The notes below the pieces were generated by a model. It did not search any database. It had not been told where the DNA came from and saw only the letters and a program-made list of their open reading frames with translations. The translations under genes and the position numbers were made by a program. Of a DNA stretch of 64,000 nt, positions 35,905-43,685 are shown one piece after another (position 1 is the first letter of the stretch; the number at the start of each line of letters is the position of its first letter). Origin of the DNA: Microbacterium sp. SORGH_AS_1204 (GTDB taxonomy: Bacteria; Actinomycetota; Actinomycetes; Actinomycetales; Microbacteriaceae); the NCBI RefSeq assembly GCF_030818935.1, contig NZ_JAUTBD010000001.1:2790001-2854000 (forward strand). The letters run 5' to 3'.

Positions 35905-36527
35905 GTCAGAGGTCCAGAGTGAGGGTCGCGGTTAGGGAACGTGAGACGCAGACGTACATGCAGTCGCCGCTGATGAGCTCCTCGTCCGTCAGGATCGAGT
36001 CGCGGTGGTCGGGCACTCCGTCGAGAACGACGACTTCGCAGGACCCGCAGGTGCCCTCCCCGCAGGAGTTGCGCACACGAACTCCGGCCTCCAGCAGCGC
36101 TGATAGAGCTGTCTGCTCCGGCAGGACAGGAACGAGCTGACCACTCGATTCGACAACGATCGTGAATGCGCTGTTCTCCCCGTCGGCGATCACTCCGCGG
36201 GGGGTGAAGCGCTCGAGGCTGAGGCGGGTTGGCCCGGACGCTCGCACCGCCTGCTCGAGGTCGTCAAGTAGCGACTCGGGTCCGCACGCGTAGAAGTGCG
36301 CGTCCGTGTTTTCCCTCACGAGGGAGCCGATGTTGACACGCCCCTGGGTTGATGTCTCGACGATGGTGACCCTGTCGGCAAATGCGGAGAGATCGTCGAG
36401 GAACGGCATCGAGTCGAGGTGACGACCGATGTACAGGAGGTGCCAATCCGCTCCGCTCTGCTGAGCGGACTCGATCATTGGGAGGATCGGTGTGATTCCG
36501 ATGCCGGCAGCAACGAAGTAGGGGCGG

Positions 36528-37205
36528 CTAGGGCGTGTCTCCTAAATGGCGGGTCCAGGCGATGACGGCGTTGAGGACGGCTGCTGAGCGGTAGACGGTG
36601 GCGAGTTTGTCGTAGCGGGTGGCGAGGCCTCGCCATTGTTTGAGGGTGGCGAAGCGGCGTTCGATGACGTTGCGGTTTCGGTAGTCGTCGCGGTCGTAGG
36701 TGATGGGTCGTCCGCCGTGTGAGCCGCGTCGGACGCGGTGGCCGATCTGATCCGATGGCTGCGGGATGACGGCCTGGATGCTGCGGTCACGCAGGTGCTG
36801 TCGGATTGCCCGGGACGAGTACGCCTTGTCGCCTCGGAGCCGGTCGGGTCGGGTGCGGGGGCGACCGATCGGGCGGGCGACGCGCAGCTGCTGCAGCAAC
36901 GGGATCAGCATGGGCGAGTCCCCGGACTGGCCCGGCGTGACCGCGATCACCAGTGGCAGGCCGCGACCGTCGACCAGGTGGTGGAGCTTGGTGGAGAGTC
37001 CGCCTCGGGAGCGGCCGAACCCGTGATCAGGCGGCTCGATCAGCGGATTGTTGTAGTTCGACGAAGCCCCCCGTGACCCGGGTGATGTTCGTCGCGTGCT
37101 GATGGGCGCGAGCGATCGTGGAGTCCACCGACACGGACCAATCGAGCTTGCCGGTCGCGTCGGCGCGAGCCAGCAGCGCCGCGTGGACACGATCCCAGGT
37201 TCCAT
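36528..37205 (-). CDS. IS5-family transposase, orfB
   Basis: The protein-like part begins near 37065 (SSNYNNPLIEPPDHGFGRSR) and contains the second Asp (RGDKAYSSRAIRQHL) and the catalytic Glu (RNVIERRFATLKQWRGLATR). It has no start of its own that makes sense and is expressed as an orfA-orfB fusion. The stop codon TAG is formed by the target TA next to the IS end (36528-36530) and is therefore supplied by the insertion site. Confidence 0.8.
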   Translation of the reverse strand: MEPGIVSTRRCWLAPTRPASSIGPCRWTPRSLAPISTRRTSPGSRGASSNYNNPLIEPPDHGFGRSRGGLSTKLHHLVDGRGLPLVIAVTPGQSGDSPMLIPLLQQLRVARPIGRPRTRPDRLRGDKAYSSRAIRQHLRDRSIQAVIPQPSDQIGHRVRRGSHGGRPITYDRDDYRNRNVIERRFATLKQWRGLATRYDKLATVYRSAAVLNAVIAWTRHLGDTP

Positions 37206-37468
37206 CGCCGGCCATCCGACGGTGCCACTTCCACACCGTCTGCCACGGGCCGAACACCTCCGGCAGATCCCGCCACGCGATCCCTGTCCGATAGCGATAC
37301 GCGATCGCCTCGACCATCGTTCGCGCGTCCGAGAAGGGGCGGCCCTTACGGCCGGTCGGACCGGGCAAGAACCCGCTGATCAGATCCCACTGAGTATCCG
37401 AAAGCAACTGGAACCGCGACACGTCTCTAGCATCACCGACTCACCCCACCCATTTGGGAGACACGCCC
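36531..37468 (-). mobile_element. IS5-family insertion sequence (IS427-like), 938 bp
   Basis: Ends match as inverted repeats: GGGCGTGTCTCC-T-AAATGG at 36531 and its complement (with C for T) ending at 37468. TA flanks both sides (36529-36530 and 37469-37470), and the host gene frame is restored with a single TA. Inside are orfA and orfB of a DDE transposase. The good ends and nearly unmutated ORFs suggest a recent insertion. It is transcribed in the same direction as the host operon. Confidence 0.92.
37027..37422 (-). CDS. IS5-family transposase, orfA
   Basis: 131 residues with the DUF4096 N-terminal part (FQLLSDTQWDLISGFLPGPT, GIAWRDLPEVFGPWQTVWKW) and the first catalytic Asp (WSVSVDSTIARAHQHA). 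It ends shortly after a run of six G (reading ACG GGG GGC). The remaining catalytic residues are in orfB in the +1 frame, so a ribosomal frameshift is needed for a full transposase. Confidence 0.85.
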   Translation of the reverse strand: MSRFQLLSDTQWDLISGFLPGPTGRKGRPFSDARTMVEAIAYRYRTGIAWRDLPEVFGPWQTVWKWHRRMAGDGTWDRVHAALLARADATGKLDWSVSVDSTIARAHQHATNITRVTGGFVELQQSADRAA

Positions 37469-37888
37469 TAGCTGGCTCGAACGGGAAGAGGTTGCCGATG
37501 CGCACGACCTCGACGACGGCGTCTGAGCGCAGTCGGGCATGGACGTAGTCGGATCCCCCGCGACTCAGTTCTGCTCGGCGCACGGCGATTCGCCAGACGC
37601 TGCGGTTCGCGGGTGAGCTGCAAAGCGAGTACTCGCGGACGATGTCGTCCGACCCGAGGCGGAGTGCGATGTGGGCGCCGGGCTTCCATTCGGGCAGGTT
37701 CTCCCCGTGGGGGTGACGCAGTTCGAGGACGGCGACATCGCGGCCTTCGGTCCGATAGTCGCTAACGACAAGAGACATTGGCTCATCGTTGAATGTGGTG
37801 TGTGTGGGCATGATGCGCTCCCTGGAAGAAAGATGACTGCGCGGTGCGCGGGGAGAGCGAGGGGGAGGGGGTCCCCGCGCACCGACAG

Positions 37889-38305
37889 TCAGTACGTCGC
37901 CTTGATCTCGATCTCGATTCGCATCCCGGGGAACGCGAGGGCGGGCACGGCGATTGCGGTCCATACCGGATACCGCTCGGGGAGATGGGCTGCGAAGCTA
38001 TTGAGAATTGCCCCGATCGCTTCACCGGGAATGGAATCGGCACCCACCGGGACGACGTGGTAGGTCCGCACGCTGAAGACGTTGCTCCAGCTCATCTCCG
38101 CGGCCTCAAGGGTGGCCGTGATGTTGGCGAACGCGGTGGCGATCTCCTCCTCCAGCTGTTCGGGAAGGGAGAGGTCGGCGCGATGTCCGGTGTGACCCGA
38201 CAGCTCGATGATGTCTCCGACGCGGTGAGCGGCGGCGTAATGGAACTGGTCGCGTAGGACTCGACCTGTGCTGCCTTCGGGAAGGACAACCTCGCTGATG
38301 GACAT
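37889..38305 (-). CDS. RidA/Rid-family protein
   Basis: 138 residues with the YjgF/RidA fold (IIELSGHTGHRADLSLPEQL, FANITATLEAAEMSWSNVFS, ERYPVWTAIAVPALAFPG, IEIEIKATY). RidA enzymes deaminate reactive enamines/imines using a conserved Arg. Here the usual Arg site before the last strands reads WTAIAV, so this looks like a non-archetypal Rid subgroup. It lies between the MOSC gene (82 bp upstream) and the reductase gene (77 bp downstream). A role in removing imine products of N-reduction is speculative. Confidence 0.85.
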   Translation of the reverse strand: MSISEVVLPEGSTGRVLRDQFHYAAAHRVGDIIELSGHTGHRADLSLPEQLEEEIATAFANITATLEAAEMSWSNVFSVRTYHVVPVGADSIPGEAIGAILNSFAAHLPERYPVWTAIAVPALAFPGMRIEIEIKATY

Positions 38306-38387
38306 GACAACCTGCTTTCAGAAAGAGAATGGGCTCGCTGAACGCGGGGCATACCCGCAGCCAACGAGAAGGATCCGTCGGGGAGGT

Positions 38388-39335
38388 TTAGGCGGACGTC
38401 TCTTCGCCGTCTTCTTCCGTGACGACTGCGTCGGAGACGGCCGTCACGGAACCGATCTCGACGCGACCCGGAGCGGTGATGTTCGCGTAGACCCCGATGC
38501 AGGCCCAATCGCCGAACGGCTCCACGACTCGGCTGTTGTGCTTCACCAGTGAGCGCAACGTGCCGCGGTCCAGCGGCAACTCCTCGCGAGGCAGGGTTGT
38601 CATGATGCAGCGGACGGTGTTCATGACGACCGTCGATGAAGCGTCGCCGATGTGAAGGTTCTTTCCCACCCACTCAGCCTCGACGAACCCATCATCGTCC
38701 GTGTCGATGAGGAAGTTGGGCCGGTAGCGGCGCACGTCGAAGGTCGCGTCGGGGCTGAGGGTCTTCATGAACTCGAGAGCAGACGTGGTCATCACGTGGA
38801 GGTCGCCCAGGTCGTAGGAGCGTCCCGGCTTTCCGAAGAGATCGAAAACAATCTCGTGCTCGCCATGTTCGTTGGTCGAGCCGAGCTTGGAGAAGTTGTT
38901 CTCCCCCAGGATGTCGCCCAGCCAGGTCATCTCCGCGGCGGTGGCCTCGGTCTTGTCCATCGTTGCCAGGTGCACCTCGGCGCCGACCGACTTGCTGATG
39001 AGTTCGTCGACGTCCGGCTGGTCGCTGCGCACGACTGTGCCGTCGGGGAATGTGATGGCAATCGGCGGAATCGGTCCACCAGCGGTCGGCTCCTCCACGT
39101 ACGCCGCGGAGTAATTGAGGAGGTGGCCCCACTTGCGGGGGTTCTTGGCGTTTGCGAGCTTGCCTGTCGCAACCTCGACGAGAGCCCAGAGATGGTCTCC
39201 AACCACTCCCGACTCATTGATCTCACACGAAGTGAGCTCCTCTCCCGTCATCGACTTCACGGGATAGCGGAAGATGCGCTGCACCTTGCCGACGGAGACA
39301 ACCTCTGGTGCTTCTGCAACGGTCAAATCAGACAT
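38388..39335 (-). CDS. MOSC domain molybdoenzyme (mARC/YcbX-like)
   Basis: 315 residues: a MOSC_N beta-barrel part (QRIFRYPVKSMTGEELTSCE) and a MOSC domain (VRRYRPNFLIDTDDDGFVEA, HIGDASSTVVMNTVRCIMTT). The Cys in VRCIMTT corresponds to the Mo-coordinating Cys of mARC/YcbX proteins, which reduce N-hydroxylated compounds with Moco. In the family electrons come from a flavin/FeS reductase, and such a gene is two genes downstream. First gene of the Moco operon; GAGAAGG precedes the ATG. The C-terminus is acidic. Confidence 0.85.
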   Translation of the reverse strand: MSDLTVAEAPEVVSVGKVQRIFRYPVKSMTGEELTSCEINESGVVGDHLWALVEVATGKLANAKNPRKWGHLLNYSAAYVEEPTAGGPIPPIAITFPDGTVVRSDQPDVDELISKSVGAEVHLATMDKTEATAAEMTWLGDILGENNFSKLGSTNEHGEHEIVFDLFGKPGRSYDLGDLHVMTTSALEFMKTLSPDATFDVRRYRPNFLIDTDDDGFVEAEWVGKNLHIGDASSTVVMNTVRCIMTTLPREELPLDRGTLRSLVKHNSRVVEPFGDWACIGVYANITAPGRVEIGSVTAVSDAVVTEEDGEETSA

Positions 39336-39741
39336 GACGTACCTTCTCTTGAGCGAACGCAGCCGCGCAGATGACTCCTAACGCCCCACTTCACGAAGGG
39401 AAGGATTCACCCGAACGATTCGCGTTCAGACATGAATGAGCAAGATGCTTAACCACGAAACCGTGGCCCTTCCCTCGACAAGCGATCGGCGCTGCGAGAG
39501 GTACGAGAACAGGATCACAGCCGGTTATTTCCGCTACGTTTCGCTGAGGCGAAGAATAGATTTGGCGTGTCTGAGCGTCTACCGTCCTTGGCCGTCCCTC
39601 GCGCTAGCTGGTGCGATCCGGTCCCATCCGGCGGCCGTGACGCTCGACCTAGTGAGCTAGCTCGACACTGCGAAGCCGATGATGCTCATATGTCAGCCGC
39701 CGCTGCCCATCGTCCCGTATCCTCCCGGCTCCACCCCCATG
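39336..39741. promoter_or_regulatory. divergent spacer between the Moco operon and the nitrate operon
   Basis: A gene-free region, less GC-rich than average near 39430-39580. It must contain the promoter for the minus-strand Moco operon. A small hairpin TTCGC-TGAG-GCGAA is at about 39540-39553. I see no convincing Moco riboswitch and no small gene. Confidence 0.4.
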
Positions 39742-39800
39742 TAACGCCCACGTAAACTCCCCCTCTCCCCCACCCCCTCCGCGGGTGAAACAACCGTTAC
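39742..39800. promoter_or_regulatory. GlnR-like boxes upstream of narK
   Basis: GTAAC-GCCCAC-GTAAAC (39742-39758) and GTGAA-ACAACC-GTTAC (39785-39800) each show two half-sites separated by 6 bp, the spacing of actinobacterial GlnR sites (GTNAC-N6-G(A/T)AAC). A TACGCT -10-like box follows at about 39844. GlnR activates nitrate assimilation in related bacteria, which fits the genes downstream. Confidence 0.55.
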
Positions 39801-39909
39801 GTCCCCGCCCCCGACGAAGCAGTCCCGGGTAACGCCTCCTCCCTACGCTGGCGGCACGCCCAGCCCATGCGGGGCGCTGCACCTCCCCACATCGCCCATG
39901 GAGGAACCC

Positions 39910-41307
39910 GTGACCGTCACCGACCCGCGCCCCGAAGCCGCCGCCGCGCCGCCCGCCTCCCCAACCGCCGCGGAAGCCTCTGCCCTAGAACACCGCCCCG
40001 GCCGCTGGATCGACGGCTGGAACCCCGAGAACGCCACGCAGTGGGCCAAGGAAGGCAAGGCCATCGCCTCCCGCAACCTGCGGTGGTCGATCTTCGCCGA
40101 GTTCCTGGGCTTCGTCGTCTGGCAGCTGTGGTCTGTCGTCGTCGTCTCGCTGCCGGCGGCGGGATTCCAGCTCGACACGGGCCAGATCTTCTGGCTCATC
40201 TCCATGCCGAGCCTCGTCGGCGCGACGCTGCGCATCCCCTACACGTTCATGGTTCCCCGCTTCGGCGGTCGCAACTGGACCATCGTCTCGGCGGCCCTGC
40301 TGCTCATCCCGAGCATCGGCCTCGCCATCGCCGTGTCGAACCCCGCCACGCCGTTCGGCCTGCTGCTCCTCATCGCCGCGTTCGCCGGCTTCGGCGGCGG
40401 CAACTTCGCCAGCTCCATGGCGAACATCACCTTCTTCTACCCGGCCGCGCAGAAGGGCTACGCCCTCGGACTCAACGCCGCCGGCGGCAACCTCGGCGCC
40501 TCGGTCGCGCAGTTCGTCGTCCCGATCGTCATCACGGTCGGCGCCGCGGCGACCCTCAACCTGCCGCTCGCGGGTCTCATCTGGGTGCCGCTCATCATCG
40601 TCGCGATGGTCGGCGCGTACTTCCGCATGGACAACCTCTCCAACGCGAAGTCCGACATCACGGCATCCCTCGCCGCTCTGAAGGAGCCGCACCTGTGGAT
40701 CATGGCCGTGCTCTACATCGGCACCTTCGGCTCGTTCATCGGCTTCGCCGGCGTCTTCCCGAAGCTGCTGGCCGACACGTTCCCCGACTTCAAGGGCATC
40801 GCGATCGGCACCGCCACCGTCACCCTCGCGTTCATGGGTGCGCTCGTCGGCTCGCTCGCCCGCCCCTACGGCGGCAAGCTCGCCGACCGCTTCGGCGGCA
40901 CCGTCATCACGATGGGCGCCTTCACGGTGATGGGTCTCGGCATCCTGAGCGTCATCCTGACCCTGCCGCTTCAGAACTTCGCCGTCTTCCTCGCGTGCTT
41001 CCTGGTGCTGTTCGCCGCGGCGGGCATCGGCAACGGCTCGACCTACCGCATGATCCCGACGATCTTCACCCTCAAGGCCAACGGCGGCATCGGCGCGCAG
41101 CGCAAGGCGGCCGCGGCCCTCGGCCTCATCTCGGCGATCGGCGCGTACGGCGGCTTCTTCATCCCGCAGCTGCTCGGCTTCTCGAAGACGACGTTCGGCT
41201 CGTACACCCCCGCCCTCGGCTGGTTCGCCCTGGCGTACGTCGCCTTCCTCGCCATCACCGCCAGCGTTTACCTGACGCTGTCGAAGAAGAGCGGCACCCG
41301 CATCTGA
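39910..41307 (+). CDS. narK: nitrate/nitrite MFS transporter (NarK/NasA type)
   Basis: About 465 residues with twelve membrane helices. NarK signatures: WSVVVVSLPAAGFQLDTGQI near helix 1, the nitrate motif GFGGGNFASSMANITFFYPA, and AAGIGNGSTYRMIPTIF (second nitrate signature). The GTG at 39910 has GGAGGA 4 nt upstream; the ATG at 39898 would place that site inside the gene. The stop overlaps the nasA ATG (TGATG). Imports nitrate for assimilation. Confidence 0.92.
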   Translation: MTVTDPRPEAAAAPPASPTAAEASALEHRPGRWIDGWNPENATQWAKEGKAIASRNLRWSIFAEFLGFVVWQLWSVVVVSLPAAGFQLDTGQIFWLISMPSLVGATLRIPYTFMVPRFGGRNWTIVSAALLLIPSIGLAIAVSNPATPFGLLLLIAAFAGFGGGNFASSMANITFFYPAAQKGYALGLNAAGGNLGASVAQFVVPIVITVGAAATLNLPLAGLIWVPLIIVAMVGAYFRMDNLSNAKSDITASLAALKEPHLWIMAVLYIGTFGSFIGFAGVFPKLLADTFPDFKGIAIGTATVTLAFMGALVGSLARPYGGKLADRFGGTVITMGAFTVMGLGILSVILTLPLQNFAVFLACFLVLFAAAGIGNGSTYRMIPTIFTLKANGGIGAQRKAAAALGLISAIGAYGGFFIPQLLGFSKTTFGSYTPALGWFALAYVAFLAITASVYLTLSKKSGTRI

Positions 41308-43685
41308 TGACCGCCATGAGCTCCGCCGACACCCACTGCCCCTACTGCGCGCTGCAGTGCGCCATGACCGTCCTCCACGACACGGAGACGGCGGTCACCG
41401 GCCGCGACTTCCCCACCAACCGGGGAGGACTCTGCGCCAAGGGCTGGACGTCGGCGGAGCTCCTGGCATCCCCCCACAGACTCCGGATGCCGCTGATGCG
41501 GCGATCTGACGGCACCCTCGCCGAGACCACCTGGGATGAGGCACTGGATGCCGTGGCCGCGGCCTTCCGCGACACGAAAGCCACCCACGGACCCGACGCC
41601 AACGCCATCTTCGGCGGCGGCGGACTCACCAACGAGAAGGCGTACCAGCTCGGCAAGTTCGCCCGCGTCGCCCTCGGCACCTCGCGCATCGACTACAACG
41701 GCCGCTTCTGCATGTCGTCGGCGGCCGCAGCATCCAATCGGGCCTTCGGCATGGACCGGGGCCTCCCCTTCCCCGTCACCGACCTCGACGACGCGCGGAC
41801 GATCCTGCTGCTCGGCTCCAACGTCGCCGCGACCATGCCGCCGTTCCTCGCGCACCTCGCCGGTGCCCGCGCCGCGGGCGGCCTGATCGTCGTCGACCCG
41901 CGCCGCTCCGCCACCGCGCGCCTCACCGAAGACGGCGCCGGCACTCACCTGCAGCCCGCACCCGGCACCGACCTGCCGCTGCTGCTCGGGCTCACCCACA
42001 TCGTCATCGCCGAGGGCCTCGCCGACCGCGCCTATATAGAGGAGCGCACGAGCGGGTTCGACAGCCTGCGGCGCTCCGTCGCGCAGTGGTGGCCCGAGCG
42101 CACCTCGTCGACCACCGGCATCCCCGTCGCCCAACTGCGCGAGACCGCCCGGCGCCTCGCCGCGGGCGGCGCCTACATCCTCACCGGACGCGGCGTCGAA
42201 CAACACGTCGACGGCACCGCCACCGCGACCGCCGCGATCAACCTCGCGCTCGTGCTCGGCCTCGTCGGCCGCGAAGGATCGGGCTACGGCACCCTCACCG
42301 GTCAGGGCAACGGCCAGGGCGGACGCGAGCACGGCCAGAAGGCCGACCAGCTGCCCGGCTACCGCTCCATCCGCGACCCCGAAGCGCGCCGGCACGTCGC
42401 CGGGGTGTGGGGCGTCGACCCGGACGAGCTTCCGGACGCCGGCATCCCGGCCACCGCGCTACTCGGCGAACTGGGCGGGCCGGTGAAGACGCTGCTGGTC
42501 GCCGGCTCCAACGTCGTCGTCTCGGCGCCCGACGTCGACGCGCTGCGCGATCGGCTCCAGGCCCTCGACACGCTCGTCGTGTGCGACTTCTTCCTCAGCG
42601 AGACCGCGGAACTCGCGGACATCGTGCTTCCCGTGCTGCAGTGGGCCGAGGAGGAGGGCACGATGACCTCGCTCGAGGGCCGGGTCATCCGCCGCCGCCG
42701 CGCGCTGGCCGCACCCGACGGAGCTCGCAGCGAGCTGTGGATCATGTCGGAGATCGCGCGGCGCCTGGGCGCGGCATCCACCTGGTCGACGGATCCGGCC
42801 GAGGTGTTCGACGAGCTCGCCCGCGCGTCGGAGGGCGGCATCGCAGATTACTCCGGCCTGTCGCACGAGCTGCTCGACACCGGCGTCGAGGCGTACTGGC
42901 CGTACCGCTCCGCGAGCACCCCGCGTCCGTTCACCGACCGCTTCGCCCACGCCGACGGCCGTGCCAAGCTCGTGCCCGTGGATGCCACTCCCCCCGCTCC
43001 CACCGACCACGGCGGCGAGCTGACCCTCGTCACCGGCCGCTACCTGCAGCAGTACCAGTCGGGCACGCAGACGCGACGGGTGGCCGAGCTGAACGGCGCG
43101 CGCCCCGAGGCGCGGCTCGAGATCCATCCCGCGACGGCGTCGCGTCTCGGCATCCGCGAAGACGCGCTCGTCGCCGTCTCGAACGAGCGCGGCACCGTGA
43201 AGGCGCGGGCGACGGTGACGACGGACATCCGTCACGACACCGTCTTCCTGCCGTTCCACTACGGCGGCGATGAGTGCGCGAACCGCCTGACCGAGGCGAT
43301 CGTCGACCCGACCTCGGCGATGCCCGAGTTCAAGCGCACGCGGGTGCGGCTGGCTCCGGATGCCGCGGTGCCCGCCGGTGCGGCTGCGGAGCACGGGCCC
43401 GTTGTGGTGTCGGAGCATCCCGGCGTCGAACGGGAGGGGGCCGGGCACATGGCATCCGGCGTCTCCGTCGCGGGCGGACCCGTCGGGCCTGACATGCCGG
43501 CCGGAGTCTCGGTCGCGGGCGGACCCGCGCCGACCGGCGTCTCCGTCGCGGGCGGGCCCATCGGGCCTGACGTGCCGGCCGGAGTCTCGGTCGCAGGCGG
43601 ACCCGCGCCGACCGGCGCCTCCGTCGCGGGCGGGCCCATCGAGCGCGGGGCGGGCACCCCCACCGAGGAGGAGATCCATGTCTGA
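41307..43685 (+). CDS. nasA: assimilatory nitrate reductase catalytic subunit
   Basis: 792 residues of the Mo-bis-PGD oxidoreductase family. The N-terminal [4Fe-4S] ligands are CPYCALQC and GGLCAKG. The family core follows (NGRFCMSSAAAASNRAFGMD, then RGVEQHVDGTATATAAINLA and GQGNGQGGREHGQKADQLPG). The C-terminal cofactor domain includes LVTGRYLQQYQSGTQTRRV. After about residue 700 comes a Gly/Val/Ala/Pro tail with five GVSVAGGP-type units. Reduces nitrate to nitrite in the cytosol. Overlaps nasB by 8 bp. Confidence 0.92.
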   Translation: MTAMSSADTHCPYCALQCAMTVLHDTETAVTGRDFPTNRGGLCAKGWTSAELLASPHRLRMPLMRRSDGTLAETTWDEALDAVAAAFRDTKATHGPDANAIFGGGGLTNEKAYQLGKFARVALGTSRIDYNGRFCMSSAAAASNRAFGMDRGLPFPVTDLDDARTILLLGSNVAATMPPFLAHLAGARAAGGLIVVDPRRSATARLTEDGAGTHLQPAPGTDLPLLLGLTHIVIAEGLADRAYIEERTSGFDSLRRSVAQWWPERTSSTTGIPVAQLRETARRLAAGGAYILTGRGVEQHVDGTATATAAINLALVLGLVGREGSGYGTLTGQGNGQGGREHGQKADQLPGYRSIRDPEARRHVAGVWGVDPDELPDAGIPATALLGELGGPVKTLLVAGSNVVVSAPDVDALRDRLQALDTLVVCDFFLSETAELADIVLPVLQWAEEEGTMTSLEGRVIRRRRALAAPDGARSELWIMSEIARRLGAASTWSTDPAEVFDELARASEGGIADYSGLSHELLDTGVEAYWPYRSASTPRPFTDRFAHADGRAKLVPVDATPPAPTDHGGELTLVTGRYLQQYQSGTQTRRVAELNGARPEARLEIHPATASRLGIREDALVAVSNERGTVKARATVTTDIRHDTVFLPFHYGGDECANRLTEAIVDPTSAMPEFKRTRVRLAPDAAVPAGAAAEHGPVVVSEHPGVEREGAGHMASGVSVAGGPVGPDMPAGVSVAGGPAPTGVSVAGGPIGPDVPAGVSVAGGPAPTGASVAGGPIERGAGTPTEEEIHV
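43458..43643 (+). repeat. 78-bp tandem repeat coding the NasA tail
   Basis: The DNA encodes G-(V/A)-SVAGGP followed alternately by (V/I)GPD(M/V)PA and APT, giving a 26-residue higher-order unit present twice plus a partial third. First units start at 43458 and 43536, 78 bp apart. The unit is a multiple of three, so copy changes keep the frame. Confidence 0.75.

Larger units (their letters stand above)
35906..37811 (-). pseudogene. PDR/VanB-type FNR-[2Fe-2S] reductase, interrupted by IS
   Basis: The N-terminal FMN/FAD-binding half (from ATG 37809-37811: MPTHTTFNDEPMSLVVSDYR, then REYSLCSSPANRSVWRIAVR and NLFPFEPA) and the C-terminal half (PYFVAAGIGITPILPMIESA, YACGPESLLDDLEQA, plant-type ferredoxin NSCGEGTCGSCEVVVLDGVP) are split by a 938-bp IS. 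Removing the IS and one TA leaves 966 nt, an uninterrupted 321-residue gene, so the insertion is its only lesion. The family passes electrons from NAD(P)H to an oxygenase or other redox partner. Its neighbours point to the MOSC protein as partner. Confidence 0.9.

Noticed and set aside
36529..37470. Composite transposon carrying the Moco genes
   Set aside because: Only one IS copy is present, and its TA duplication and the restored host frame show a simple single insertion.
39336..39660. Moco riboswitch upstream of the Moco operon
   Set aside because: Only a small 5-bp hairpin is visible; the multi-stem Moco RNA pattern could not be recognised by eye.
39867..41306. 1272-residue fusion read from 39867 through NasA
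   Set aside because: The first 480 codons are an Arg-rich out-of-frame reading of narK. The true nasA start is the ATG at 41307 that overlaps the narK stop.
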